From Orientallactaga sibirica (taxonomy: Eukaryota > Chordata > Mammalia > Rodentia > Dipodidae), in the NCBI GenBank assembly GCA_036365145.1, contig JAEOAD010000004.1, positions 50,126,001 through 50,190,000 of the forward strand: a stretch of DNA of 64,000 nt, read 5' to 3'. The notes under the pieces were generated by a model. It ran no database searches and had not been told where the DNA came from. It was given only the letters and a program-made list of their open reading frames with translations. Every line of letters begins with the position of its first letter. Position 1 is the first letter of the stretch. The translations under genes were made by a program, and so were the position numbers. Of the stretch, positions 1 to 11,879 are shown piece by piece.

Positions 1-420
1 GGGGGTTTCTGGACACCTTTAGTGGCTGACTTTGGCTCAGGAGCTCCCTATGAGCTTGGTTGATATATAATGGAACTGTATTGCAATTTGAGCATCTTCA
101 TGACTAGTTCTCCTTGACTTATAGATCACCAGCTGACTCTTATGCTCTTGGAAGTCTGTCCTACTCAATAGAAAAGATGATCAAATTGAGATAAGCATTC
201 CTCATTCTACAAGGGGCTTTGAGTAAAGTGACTATCAATAACAATAACATGCTGTTGATTCCCAAAAGCTAGAATAAAGAAGTGGCTTTTGCATGTTCTC
301 ATGATAGAGAAATGATAAATATTCTAGTGAGATTGTTTACCCTGATTTAAACACTGTATAATGTGTATGTATAAATATTACATGGTGCCTCATTAATATG
401 TGTAAATTTAGAAAAATTTT
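1..420. other. Single-copy-like DNA, no gene seen
   Basis: AT-rich sequence with no open frame of note and no repeat family I recognise. It ends at the first DIP SINE. Confidence 0.5.
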
Positions 421-585
421 AGGACTGGAGAGATGGCTTTCAGTTAAGGTGTTTACCTGCAAAACCTTAGGACCCGGGTTTGATTCCCCAGTGCCCAAAT
501 AAGCCAGATATACAAGGTGGCCCACGTATCTGGAGTTTTTTTGCAGTGACTAGAGCCCCTGCCTCACCCATTCTTGCCCTCCCTT

Positions 586-643
<58 letters not shown>

Positions 644-705
644 TATCTTCCTCCTTTTTAAAAATCTTTCTTTCAAATAAATAAAAATAAAAAAAAATTA
701 GAAAA
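421..705 (+). mobile_element. DIP-type tRNA-derived SINE with (CT)n(GT)n
   Basis: The head at 424-480 has the tRNA-like pol III A and B box pattern of this SINE family. The body carries the 'gccagatataca..ggagtttttttgcagtgactagagcccctgc' core, followed by a CT run that turns into GT (about 590-646) and an AAAT-rich tail. A short A/T-rich flanking match ('ttagaaaaa') on both sides suggests a target-site duplication. The CT/GT tract makes opposed short open frames that are not genes. Confidence 0.9.
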
Positions 706-761
706 AAAGAAAATAAATTTAATTTGAACAGTGAAATTGTGTTTAAAAATGACAGGTTTCA

Positions 762-975
762 AGGCTGGAGAGATTGCTCAAGGGTAAGGTGCTTGAATGA
801 AAAGCCTGACAACAAAGGTTTGATTCCCCAGTACCTAAGTAAAGCTAGATGCACAAAGGATCAAATACAACTGCAGTTTTGTTTGCAGTAGCTAGAGGCC
901 CTGAAGTGCCCATATTCTCCGTCTGTATTTCTTTTATCTCTCTCTGCTTATACATAAATGCAAATATTTTTTAAT
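762..975 (+). mobile_element. DIP-type SINE, diverged
   Basis: Starts with 'aaggctggagagattgctcaagg' split by mutations, then the B-box-like 'ggtttgattcccc' and the 'gcagtagctagaggccctg' core. The CT stretch is short and the tail is degenerate, so this is an older copy than the one at 421-705. Confidence 0.8.
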
Positions 976-1943
976 GACAAGTTTTTCAATCACTAAAGCA
1001 GCAATCTTTTTCGGGAGGGCATTGACATTTTAGAAGCAAGGTTTCAGCAACACAAGTGAATGAAAACTGATCATGAAATGGTGATCAAAATAGCATTGAA
1101 CTCATAGGTATTTCAGCCAGCTATTTATTCAGTATTTTAAATAATCTGAAAAATAGGAATTACATGCAAAAGTTTTCCACTCCTCAATGTAAAATTATAA
1201 TCAAGTCACAGTATAATAAACAATACTTTTCCAAAATAAAGACATTGTCTTTCCTTGTGTCTTTATGTTGAAAAGCATATTTCAAGATTTTAAAGTATTA
1301 GTATAATATAACTAGGACAAAAAAGCTCATGAAGTAGCATTTTTATGCAATGAATATTTATAAAAAATACATTTATTTAGAAAGAGAAATACACTGTTCA
1401 CTTCTTGTTAAAAACTAAGGCAAAGTAAAAAAAAAAAACAAAAAACCAATATGGTCCTATTAAAGGTAACCATCCATACTGTATCACACATAAAGTATAG
1501 ACCTTGGGGCCATTTTAACAAGGGAGACAGTTTTCAGATAATGTACTCAAAATCAGAATGAAGTCATCACTTTAATTGAGGTCTTAATGTCAATCTTGCC
1601 ACCAAGAAGGAAGGACAGTTGACAAGAAGTTTCGCTATTAAAACTCTAATTTTTATCTTCACTGAAGTATCAAGTGATAGATTGGACATAATAGGACACT
1701 GGAGAATTGCAGTTAGCTATTTTAGAGGCTGGGATAATGAGGAAAACCTAAGCATAGTCAGACTGACAGGCAAGGATATGGGCAGCTGGATTCTAACAAA
1801 CAGGGAGGATGTTGGGTGTGATGTCTTAGCTTGAGACTTTAAAAGAAAACATTCAGAGATGGCACTGAAAAATGAAATAGTGTGTGATTCCAGTGGAGAG
1901 AAAAAGTGAGCTGTAGCCATGAGTACTATCATTGCAGACCAGG
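976..1943. other. Single-copy-like DNA, no gene seen
   Basis: AT-rich, with an A-run near 1428-1438. A 71-codon frame at 1619-1834 overlaps an opposite frame of the same length, shows no domain or codon bias, and is judged chance. Confidence 0.5.
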
Positions 1944-2111
1944 AGAAACTCTGCTACTAGTGGAAGATAAAATAGGAGGAATTTCCATGATAAAGTAGTG
2001 GGAAAAAGACTTCCTGAACAAAACCCCAGCAGCTCAGAAAATTAAACAATCACTCAACAATTGGGATCTTATGAAGCTGTAAAGTTTTTTTTTTTTTTTT
2101 TCACAAAAATA

Positions 2112-2481
2112 CTGTGGTAGTTCGAATAGATGGCCCCCAATATATTCAGTGTTTTATTATCTTGTTGTTTGCATCTGTAATCACCTTGCTGGAGGAAATG
2201 TCACTGGGTGGATCTTAGGGTCCAGCCCTAAGGTGTGGTGGTGGGTTTGAGATTTCAATCTAAAGATATGCAAAGTGAGCCTAACTGGAGTTCCTGAGGT
2301 ATGCTGTGCTATGTGGCTTTTGGCTTGTGGCTTTTCTCTGTGTTTGGTCCTGTGAAAGCAAGCCAGCTTCTTCTGCCATTATGGAACTTCCCCTGGATCT
2401 TTAAGCTTCAATAAATCCCTTCCTCCATAACTGTGCCTGGTCTGAAAGTTCTTCTCAGCAAACCTAAAGCTGCCTGCTACA
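2112..2481 (+). mobile_element. URR1-like non-autonomous DNA transposon nested in L1
   Basis: Begins 'ctgtggtagttcgaatag' and ends near 'ctgcctgctaca', imperfect terminal inverted repeats. It interrupts L1 ORF2 at a point where the L1 at 35030 is continuous, so the boundaries are defined by an empty site. Related copies are at 15973, 30030 (inverted), 30992 and 43862. The assignment to the rodent URR1/hAT-Charlie group is from memory of its form and is not certain. No transposase is present. Confidence 0.6.
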
Positions 2482-3559
2482 CATACAATAAGCAGAGCCA
2501 ATAGATTACCCACAGAAAGGGAGAAAATTTTTGCCAGCTATACAACTGACAGAGGCCTAATTTCTACAATCTACAGAGAACTCAAAAAATCTAAACAATA
2601 AAAAGTCAAACAACTCACTCACAAAATGGGGCAGAGAACTGTACAGGGAGTTCTGAGAGGAAGAAATACAAATGGCAAACACACACTTAAGAAAATGTTC
2701 ACCTCGCAAAACCAAAAAAAAAAAAAAAAAAAAAAAGAAAATGTTCAACATCTATAATCATCAGGGAAATGCAAATTAAAAACAACTATGAGATTACACC
2801 TTACCACTGTAAGGATAACATACATTAAAAAATCTAATGAAAACAAATGCTCATGAGGTTGTTGAGAAATAGGAACCCTCATTCACTGCTGATGGGAATG
2901 TAAGATGGTACAACCACTATGGAAAGCAATATGGAGACTCCTAAAAAGGATGACTATAGAGTTACCAACAGACCCATTTATTCCTTTACTGGACATTTAC
3001 CCTAAAAGCTCCATGCCTCAGTTCAGAGAGATTTGCTCAACCATGTTTATAGTTGCTCAATTCATAATAGCTAAGAACTAGAATCAACCCAGATATCCAT
3101 CATTAGATGAATGGATAACCAAGATGTGGTCTATCTACATGATGGAATTCTACAGAGCAGTTAGGAAAAATGACACAATGAAATTTGAAGAAAAATGGTC
3201 AAACTTGGAACAGATCATTGTCAGCGAACTCACCTTCACAGAAAGACAATCATCGCATGGTCTCACTCATCTGTGGCTCCTAACCTGGATCTGCCTGAGA
3301 TGCTGACATACTTAACAGGCATCTCAAGGACCAGACAATAGAGAGGGTGGGGCAGCAGGGGAGGGTAAGAAAGGCGGGGACACAAAACTGGACCCAAATG
3401 GAACTGGTACCATAAAATCCTATATCCTGAAAGACAAACTAAAAGGTTGAACCTTCATCAGGTTCTTAGAGGGAACACCTGAATCAAAGGGCCCTGGAGA
3501 GGGATGATGGGGACTAACCTTAATCTTCTCCTGTTTCTCTCTCTCTTTTCTCTCTTTCT

Positions 3560-3570
3560 GTTTTATATTT

Positions 3571-3618
<48 letters not shown>

Positions 3619-3645
3619 TTTCTTTCTTTTTGTTATTGTTTTTTC
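3560..3645 (+). repeat. (TTTC)n tract in L1 3' UTR
   Basis: About twenty near-perfect TTTC units. The equivalent place in the second L1 (about 36045-36095) is only a T-rich stretch with few TTTC units, so the run expanded inside this copy. It creates Ser/Phe/Leu and Lys/Glu-rich open frames that are artefacts. Confidence 0.95.
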
Positions 3646-4799
3646 AATCATTTTCTTCCTTCTTTTCCCTTGGTGTTGACCTGTTACTCCCAGTACCAGG
3701 ATGCAGTTAACATCCACAAAGGGCTGTTGATCAGAGAGACCTACAAGGTTTCCCATAAGAAGACAGACTTCTGTCAGAGCACTTGATTATCCACCAAAGG
3801 TTAATGGTAAGACCCTACTGCTACAGACACCATATGCTGTTGGTATGGAACATGGAGAGACCTAGCTGGCATTTGGAAGAGAGTCAGTCCCCAGACAGTT
3901 AGCTTGTCTAGTGCCAGAAGGTGCTACATGAGCTACTGGGGCTAAATGGCCAACATTTGTCCAAACAACTTGTGGTCTAAGCTACTCAGCAGCAAACAAC
4001 CTGATGTGATGCTCACCCAAGGGCAATATTGGCATACATTTATGTGGGTAACCAACTGCTCTTGAATTTTCTAATGGATCCACTCAGTGGAATGGAACCC
4101 ATAGCTAGAACTGGGAAACAAGTCAGTATTATATACAAAAAGTGAGGTCGCTTTCCAATATCAAGCTCCCACCAATCATGGGGTACAAAAGGGCCTACAC
4201 TTATTAAATTCTCTCTAAACTAATAATGGTTATCCCATTTATATGATGATGACTCCACTCTCCATTAGAGAATTTGCTTCTATTTTTCAGATGGATACAG
4301 AACCTGAGGAGAGAATGAGCCCATCACACCTCACCAGGGCCCCAGCTGAAACCATAGAGCAATTGGGGAAATGAGTAAGAGTTCTGCTTTCTTGGTGAAC
4401 CTGGTATCAGTGCAAAGGTGAAGTAGATAGACACAAAGAACACTCAACTCCTATCAAACCAGATATCCAGAGACACAGAGGCTCCCAAGACCTCATCACT
4501 GAAGTAGACCTAATACAAACCCAACATGGCTCAGGGAAATTTGTGGAAGAGGGGGCAGAAAGATTGTTAGAGCCACAAATTGCAACATTATGCAGAGACA
4601 TTTCCTCTTCCCCATAATTTATTGCTACCCCCATAATGCACAATCCCCAAGGGGATAACTGGCATCTCCAATGAGGAGGGGCCCTTCAGAGGGAAGAGGA
4701 TAGGGAGGAGGCTAAGAATGGTGCCAACAGGTGCTGTTTACACACTGAGTTTGTACATAACTAATAAAGGAAAAAGAAAGAAATTAAAGCTCACCAATT

Positions 4800-4985
4800 C
4801 ATCTGGTATAGCTAACTAGACTGGCCCTGGGGGACCCCTGTCTCTGTCTCAAGAGTGCTGGGATTACAGGCAGCTAACACACTCATCTGGCATTTAACTA
4901 TGATTTGGGAATATGAATTCATCCTTGCCAGGCAAGTGCTTTATCCACTGATCAATTTCCTCAACCCCCTTCTGTGACCAGCACA
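4800..4985 (-). mobile_element. B4/B1-related SINE fragment
   Basis: Read on the plus strand it contains 'gagtgctgggattacagg' of a B1-like right half, then the ID-like reverse head 'aagtgctttatccactgatcaa'. Both are diverged and the element is incomplete. Confidence 0.6.
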
Positions 4986-5401
4986 CTGTAGCTATTACAT
5001 GTTTGCATTATACTAGCTTCTATCCTTCTGGTGTCTCATTCTGACTTTTGTACAGTTGACAATTCTGAGGCTTTATAACATTTCAGAGCTGAGAGCTGAT
5101 GTTCTTTTATAAATTGCACCATGTTCAAATGAATTTTGTCATCTAGTATCTTTTAGAAAACTTTTAATTGCATTTACACATAACAGCCAATATTCACTAT
5201 TAGAGTTATTAAAACTTTAATTGCTATTTGAAACTTATTGAAATAATTTGTGTTTGAAGTTAACTGGATCTCCAATTACTTCTGTAATGTACTTGGGGAA
5301 AGAGATAAACTCATCTTGGCCTCAGATTCTACATTTAATTTTACAAAGTGAGGGAGAATTACTGGAGTTATTAGCATAAAAACAATTAAATATACTACTG
5401 A

Positions 5402-5432
5402 TTACACACACACACACACACACATATATCTT
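5402..5432. repeat. (CA)n microsatellite
   Basis: About eleven CA dinucleotides followed by a short TA run. Sequence 4990-5400 before it is AT-rich with no recognised element. Confidence 0.95.
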
Positions 5433-5479
5433 AAACAATAGTTGCCTTATAGGTAAAAAGAAGAGGCTTTATTTTGCTT

Positions 5480-5965
5480 GCAATGATAGCAAAATTTCCA
5501 TGGAACTGAAATACCTGAACATCCATGTTTATTGTGTCGCTATTTATTCACAATAGCTAATTTAATAATCTGCCTAGCAATACTTCAGCAGATGAAAGGA
5601 GAGAGAAAATGTGGGTATCTATGCACAAAGAAGTACCATTTAGCCATAAAGAAGAACAAAATTATGTTATTTGAAGAAAAATAGATGGAACTAGATATCA
5701 TTGTCTTAAGCAAAATAAGCCAGATTCAGAAAGACAAATCTCACATTTTTTTTCTCATTTTCTAAATTTAGATTTTTTTTTTTTTTTTTAAGACATGGAT
5801 CTGAAAGGCAGAATCTTTGAGAAGGAGGAGGAGGATAGGGCAAGGAGGACTGGAATGAAAGAATGTAGTACAGATGAATATTATTATATACATATTTGAT
5901 AATATCATAATGAATTATACTAGTTTATGTAATTTTGATATATGCTAATAAATTATCCCAGAGAG
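5480..5965 (+). mobile_element. Old L1 3' end (ORF2 terminus and 3' UTR)
   Basis: The order 'ccatgtttattg..cacaatagct..cagccataaagaagaacaaaattatg..gatggaactagatatcattgtctt..gaaataagccaga' follows the well-conserved L1 ORF2 C-terminus. It is followed by a purine-rich 3' UTR (5815-5860). The frame is broken and a T-run interrupts it at 5772-5789. It is more diverged than the L1 copies at 1944 and 32078. Confidence 0.85.
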
Positions 5966-6569
5966 TTTTTATTATGTAACCATTAATAACTAATGGTAAA
6001 ATATATAAATTATTTTGGGCATTTATTAGAATTTTTTTAACATTATAATTTAAAATCTTCCACCTCTGCTAATCTAGAAATCAAGTGTTTTGTTATTATT
6101 TTGGGATTCATTTGATTTGTTTTCTTCTATTAACAAAGGTCCTTTCAGACATGTAATTCATTAAGACAATGAAAAATGTACATTCAAATGACCTTTGAAT
6201 TTTCACTTTTATTTTCAGGATAAGTAGAGTTATTGGTCTAAATATAAACTTTATTTTGTCTTTTACCATCTAACATTCTCCAGAAGCTTTCCATTGTTTC
6301 CATGATAATAACTCCTTTGAAGACTTTTATTCTTGATGCATTCTTTGTCAGTTTCTTCAGATTCAAAGAACTTAATTAGTCCAAAAAGTTTATATTCATA
6401 ATCAATAACATAACCATAATGATTAGATTATGTTCCATACTTCTTATACTTCATCTTTTCATAGAATTCCATTTCTGACTAGTATTTCTGGAATACTGCT
6501 CACTGTACACAGAAATCACCAGAAAAATGTACAGTACCCTGATGTTCTACTCTGATGTCACCACTTCCT
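5966..6569. other. Single-copy-like DNA, no gene seen
   Basis: AT-rich, no open frame above 60 codons, no repeat recognised. Confidence 0.5.
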
Positions 6570-6790
6570 TGAGGCTCTCCTGTTGTTTTTAGGCTTCCCA
6601 ATCCTCAGTATTCCCATCACACATTTCAGTCATATTGCATATGTGTTTATGTTTCTGTATTCTACCATAATGGTGAGAATTCTTCTAGGATTGTGTTCTC
6701 TTCTTTCATCACTTATTTCTACTTAGGCCTGTCCTAAACAAATATTAGTGGACAGAATACAGGAGGCTCAAAATATTCAAATGCAATTAA
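6570..6790 (+). mobile_element. Possible L2 3' end, highly diverged
   Basis: The stretch 'tatgtgtttatgtttctgta..gtgagaattcttctaggattgtgttctcttctt' resembles the L2 3' region that reads 'tgtctgtctcc..gtgagctccttgagggcagggactgtgtc'. The match is weak and by eye only. Confidence 0.35.
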
Positions 6791-7159
6791 TGAGTATTTT
6801 TGATTATCAAATTATATATATTTTCATATCTTTTTAATGTAGACACACTTTATTCTCTATTGGTTCTTCTGCTTCTAGCTACTTGCTTAGTTTATGAATA
6901 ATTCAATAGGAGAAACATATGATACAATGGCTTTGAGAAATATGCAAATATATCAGTGACTTTTCCAATTTCATAAACTACAGAGGTAATAAACCATGAG
7001 CATCTAGCAATTCAAGCATCAAATGGTATGTGTAACATGTCCTAAAATACATTAATATCATGTTTACTGCATTTTAACATTTAAAAAGTCATTTTCAGGA
7101 AAAGGAAAATATTTCTATCTTTTGTTTTACTGATATAATTCCATTAATTAATTTTATAT

Positions 7160-7330
7160 ACACTAAGCAAATATTTATTGAAAAGTTACTAAGTGCAAGA
7201 TATTGGACCTAATTGTCTAGGAATTATTTACTCTAAAGAGATTTTATTTAGATGAGATAAAGATTTTATATAAATAATCCAGAAATTAATAAATGACATA
7301 AGTTAATAATGAAATACAATAGAAATTTAA
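7160..7330 (-). mobile_element. Possible L2 3' end, diverged
   Basis: 'gcaaatatttattgaaaagttactaagtgcaagatattgg' resembles the reverse complement of the L2 end (repeat tail, then 'attgagcacctactatgtgccaggcac'). Flanking sequence to 8200 is AT-rich single-copy-like DNA. Confidence 0.5.
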
Positions 7331-8202
7331 TGTAAGGAAAAATAGGATCTTTATAAAAACAGAAAAGAAAACTTTACTTTCTCTGTAAGATACTAATAGT
7401 GTTTAGATGTGTAAAAATGGAAATTACTGAGTTTTCAACGTTTTGATATTTGTCTTTTTTTCTATTCATGGAGGAGTAAAGAGAAAGATACTAAAGCCCA
7501 ACCACTATTGGTTCTCACACACTTAAATTAAAATGATGACAGTGTTATTACTGACATTGTGTTGACAGGTTCAATATAAGATATTGAGCCCAAGCCTAAT
7601 TTATTTGTCTAAATGATGGATTGTTAAAACCAGACTTATCAGATTTGTCGAGGGAATGACTGCTCAGATATCTAGTTGGGGCTCTTCAGTTATTTTGTCT
7701 GTATATTTCATGTAACTGGAACCTAATAAAACACCCATCCAAAAAATGGTCAAGAAGACATCCAATTATTTCTTGGCTATATGCAATCTGCTATAAGCCA
7801 TGAAAAGTTGCAAGTTTATTTTAAAATTATTTGCATTGCTCTCAAAGAAATCGTGTAACCTTGCAAAGAATTAAGACATTTTATGAGGCACTGATGATTG
7901 TCCAAATAATGTTTTATTTTAGCTAAAAACCTAATTGTTAAAATAAGATAATTGGAATTAAAGTATAGTTTAGTATGTGTTTGATTGGCATTTACAGGTC
8001 AGGTGTTTGGTCAGCAATGCAAAAGTAACTGCAACACAATAGACCACAAACATGATTAACAAAACCAAATAAATACAGGTCCATCTGAAGAATCAAAAGA
8101 TGTGCTCTTTAGTAGAACTTACAACATTTTTAAGCTTCGAAGAATGTTTTATCTTTAGTAGTTGTTAATGGGAATGTATTTGCAGTAGAAAAACTGTACA
8201 TA
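7331..8202. other. Single-copy-like DNA, no gene seen
   Basis: No repeat family or open frame recognised. AT-rich throughout. Confidence 0.5.
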
Positions 8203-8211
8203 AGGATTTTA

Positions 8212-8442
8212 TTTATTTATTTGAAAAGGGCAGAGACAGAGAGACAGACAGAGAGAGAGAAGGGAAAAAGAGAGAGAGAGAATGAGAATGGGCATGCCAG
8301 GACTTTCATCTGCTACAAAGGAATTCCAGACACATGTACCACCTTGTGCATTTGGCTGACATAGGTCTGGGAAATCAAAGCTGGGTCTTTTGGCTTTGTA
8401 GGCAAGGTGCCTAAACTGCTAAGCCATCATCACTCCAGCCCT
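8212..8442 (-). mobile_element. DIP-type SINE
   Basis: Reverse orientation: TTTA-type tail at 8212, GA-rich stretch at 8230-8285, core with 'ggaattccagacacatgtacc', tRNA-like head ending 'aagccatcatcactccagcc'. It is flanked by a perfect 9-bp duplication 'aggatttta' at 8203-8211 and 8443-8451. Confidence 0.92.
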
Positions 8443-8492
8443 AGGATTTTATCATTCGTGTCATTAGTGATCACTAGGAAACATTTCTACTT

Positions 8493-8645
8493 CTTCATCT
8501 TTTTTTTTTTTCTTTTCAAGGTAGGGTTTCACTTTAGCTCAGGCTGACCTGGAATTCACTATGTAGTCTCAGGGTTGCCTTGATTCTCCTACCTCTGCCT
8601 CCCGAGTGCTGGGATTAAAGGTGTGGACCACCACACCTGGCTCTA
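8493..8645 (-). mobile_element. B1 SINE
   Basis: Reverse B1: T-run tail at 8500, 'gtagggtttcac', 'caggctgacctggaattcac', 'tgcctcccgagtgctgggat' and the end 'caccacacctggct'. This is the 7SL-derived rodent SINE. Confidence 0.93.
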
Positions 8646-9778
8646 CTTCTAATTACATAATTTCTCTGGCTTAGGTTTAATAATTTTATGTCCAGAACTT
8701 TGTATTTATTATATGTACACAATGGTAAGAAACAATATTTCATTATTACTTATTTGCAACATTACCAAATTGAAGCAACTCACTGATTATTATCACCAAC
8801 CCTTAGCCTCGCTGCTAGACAATATCAAAACAGTGGTGCTTCAATTTATTGTGGCATTCCAAAAGTTACCTAGGTAGCTGTTTGTGAAGTTGTGGGCTAT
8901 AATTTTGGGAACATAGTATCAATAAGAGTCTTTTGGCTTGTGGTTTATTTATATTATATACATTTACCGATGTGCACAGAATATAACTTGTATAGAATAT
9001 TTCCATAACTAACTTATCTATATCACTTAAGTATTTTTAAATAATTCAGTATACAATTTATAAGAAAGTAAGTTAGCATTACATAAAATAACCAGAACTG
9101 TTATGGATTTTTATATGCATTTCATTCTTTACTATTTTTGTCATTTGAGTAACACATATGAATGAAATTTTAATCTTTGAGTCCTGGACTCTCAACTCTC
9201 ATTTAGATTGTAACCACAGGGTGCAGTTTCAACATAAAGATTCTTCCAAAACTGAACCCTGAGGCAATACAAATGTAATTCAAGTAAATAGGTGCAAAAT
9301 ATTGAAGCCAATAATGTGTTCTTAAAATTACATTTCCTCATAATACCAAAAATACAGTGTGCAATTTTGCTTGTGAGTTCTTGTGATAAAACTCAGACTA
9401 AAACTTGTCCCTTTAAAATGATAATTATTTATTTTTCCTTACTTATATGTAGGATGGATTTAGACTGGACTAGATGGCTTGGTTCTTAGGAATGTTTCTT
9501 CATTGTGATGATCAAAATTCAATAAAGAAAGGAAAATGTGGAGCTTGTTAAATATCACTGTTCTTTTTTTTTTTTTTTTTGACATTTTCATTGGTGAAAA
9601 GATGAGGAATGGGCACTCTCCAATCCAAGGGGCAAAAGAAAACTATTTGTCTTTAATGGGATAAATTTTACTTATACAACAATAAAATAAGTATCTGAGA
9701 GGTAGAACTGGGATCAGGAAAATAGTTGTCATAGTGAAAATTGAACAATGCTGGAGAGACTGCTTATTAACTTGAAAA
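8646..9778. other. Single-copy-like DNA, no gene seen
   Basis: AT-rich. A T-run lies at 9564-9581. A 65-codon frame at 9292-9489 has no recognisable domain and is not supported as a gene. Confidence 0.5.
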
Positions 9779-9792
9779 AAAAAATAGTAAAT

Positions 9793-9979
9793 AGGGCTGG
9801 AGAGATTGCTTAGCAGTTAAGGTGCCAGCTGCTAAGCCTAAGAACGTCGGTTAATTTCTCCAGGTCCCATGTTAACCAGACTCAAAGTGATGCAAGGGCA
9901 CAATGCTGGACTTGCCCACAAGGGGGTGCATGCATCTGGATTTAGTTCATAGCCACTGAGAGGCTGCTGGTGCACCCAT

Positions 9980-10012
<33 letters not shown>

Positions 10013-10026
10013 GACTCCTTTCCCAT
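9793..10026 (+). mobile_element. DIP-type SINE, long subtype
   Basis: Starts 'gggctggagagattgcttag'. It carries the long-subtype insert 'agtgatgcaagggcacaatg..cacaagggggtgca' and ends in CT repeats (9980-10010). A perfect 14-bp duplication 'aaaaaatagtaaat' flanks it (9779-9792 and 10027-10040), proving the insertion boundaries. Confidence 0.95.
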
Positions 10027-10040
10027 AAAAAATAGTAAAT

Positions 10041-11879
10041 GAAGAGCCAATCATTATTAAACTTTCTTAAATGAGCTATATCTCCAAATAAACAAGGGGA
10101 AGTTTGAGGAAAGGGTCTCTTTGTTTTTGGAATCTTGAATGTATCCACGGATCTAAACATCCATGGCCCCTAATACGTAGAAAGTGACAGGTATTTTTGT
10201 TCTTGGATGAACTCATATCACTGAAGTACTGTTCTTCTTAAAGGAAACCATCAAACCAATAAAAAAATTCAAATTGAACTAATTTTGAGATCAATGGAAT
10301 TCAGGGATGTAACTTGGAAAAATAACTGGGAGAAAGCTACAAGAAAAATGTCTAGGTTTCTTTAAACATAATAAGCAAACATAAGATAGGATGCATCTTA
10401 TCCAACCTATTAATCACAGTGTGTAGGCCATCTTGATTTAGGAGGAAACTATTTGAAATACCCCTTCTATTTTCTGAGAGAGTTTGGATTAGGAAAGATT
10501 AAAACCACTGCTTCCACTTTCATTGGCGATTTCTTGGGTAATATTAGAAAAATCTGTTTTCTAATATTACCCATGAAATGTTGTTCATGTTTATATTTTT
10601 TCATAACTAGATAATTTTTACACTTATGACAAGAAACCCAGTGGGCAAAGTAAGTTTGACACTACTATCAGCATTGAACCTTTTGTAATCACACATTCCA
10701 AATGGGAATTAATTATGAGACACATTTGCATACTTTCCACTAACAAACATTCAATTTTAATTAATATAAAATGATTCATAGCTCTTCTTGTACTCTCCAT
10801 AGAAGAATTTCCTAAAATAATTTCCTTCTGGTTACTAGGAAAGAAATATCAGTTTCAAGAACTGCAGAAAATTTGGAGAAAATAGATAAAATTCCATATG
10901 GAAATCACACCAGAATTACTGCAAATGCTGCCAGACTTTTAACTACCCATGTTAGGAAGAAAAGCACTGTCAACAAGTTAATTACCCTTCACTATGGCTT
11001 ATCATCCAATCTGTGTTTTCCTTTATAACTGTAGATTTGAAATTATTTATTTTAAGCAAGAATCAAAGCAGGTATAAATGATTGACAGTCTAAAGCAGTG
11101 GGAAAGATGGAAACATAGCTGATCCTTGAATGAAATGTGAAAGGATATAAAATCTACACTGAATAGATCATTCAAGATTAAATTAAAAATGTGATTTTGC
11201 ATTACAACTTGGATAGGCCCTGCCTGTTTTTTGCCAATGGTTTCTTTGCTGTTAAAGATAATTATAAAAAGAAACCAGGACCAAACTCAGTCACAGAGGA
11301 CCAACACTTCTTTCTTTTCACCTTTCAAAAACTTTTACCTCATTTAATAAGTCATAAAAAATTAATAAAAAATAAAAGGAGTAAGTATAAGCCAGCTATG
11401 GTTTGTACAAAAATATTCTTTTGAGATTTTTATATTCCCAAAGTGTGTTCATATAGTGACCAGCATGCACAATTTTTTTTTTTTGCTAAATCTTCTTTCG
11501 AATATATTAAAGAGACTTCCATATTGGGTAGAATAGATCAATATATTTTTATAACTTTGTGTATTTCATCATATAGTACTGCAATGTTTTACAAAGAAAT
11601 TCCCATAGTTTATAGTTTTTATGTATTATTAAAAGCTCTCATAGGTGTCCTCAAAAACATGTATTTCCATAAATGTCTGTTAATTATTAGGAACATAATT
11701 TTTATATCATAAGTTATGTTAAAAATTAGAATTTTGTCATTAGTCCTAAATTTTCCTCAAAGATTTCTCCTGTAGTACATACTGCTTTCCATGGCATATT
11801 TAGCATTATTCTTCTTCATATGCAAAACTATATATTATAATTTAATATGCTTATATATTCCTATAATCAGCCATTAGTA
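10041..11879. other. Single-copy-like DNA, no gene seen
   Basis: AT-rich with no repeat family recognised. Contains the perfect inverted repeat listed separately. Frames at 11191-11424 and 11443-11712 (77 and 89 codons) have AT-driven composition, no domain and no gene context. Confidence 0.5.
10535..10573. repeat. Perfect 17-bp inverted repeat, 5-nt loop
   Basis: Arms at 10535-10551 and 10557-10573 are exact reverse complements ('tgggtaatattagaaaa' and its complement), separated by 'atctg'. It can form a cruciform or RNA hairpin. No pol III or mobile-element ends are recognised around it. Confidence 0.95.

Larger units (their letters stand above)
1944..4785 (+). mobile_element. L1 copy 1, 5'-truncated (ORF2 C-terminal part and 3' UTR)
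   Basis: From about 1944 the sequence follows L1 ORF2 downstream of the reverse transcriptase, and it can be aligned by eye with the second copy at 34890-37180 in this window. The frame is broken throughout (a short frame at 3124-3306 keeps the ORF2-like 'WSIYMMEFYRAV' stretch), so it cannot encode a working protein. The 3' UTR (about 3320-4785) includes an expanded TTTC tract, the 'ctgttgatcagagagacctac' block and a terminal 'aataaagg' A-rich end. A URR1-like element is inserted at 2112-2481, and an A-run lies at 2713-2736. Copy 1 lacks the 5' UTR, ORF1 and the polymerase core, as expected of a 5'-truncated insertion. Confidence 0.92.
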
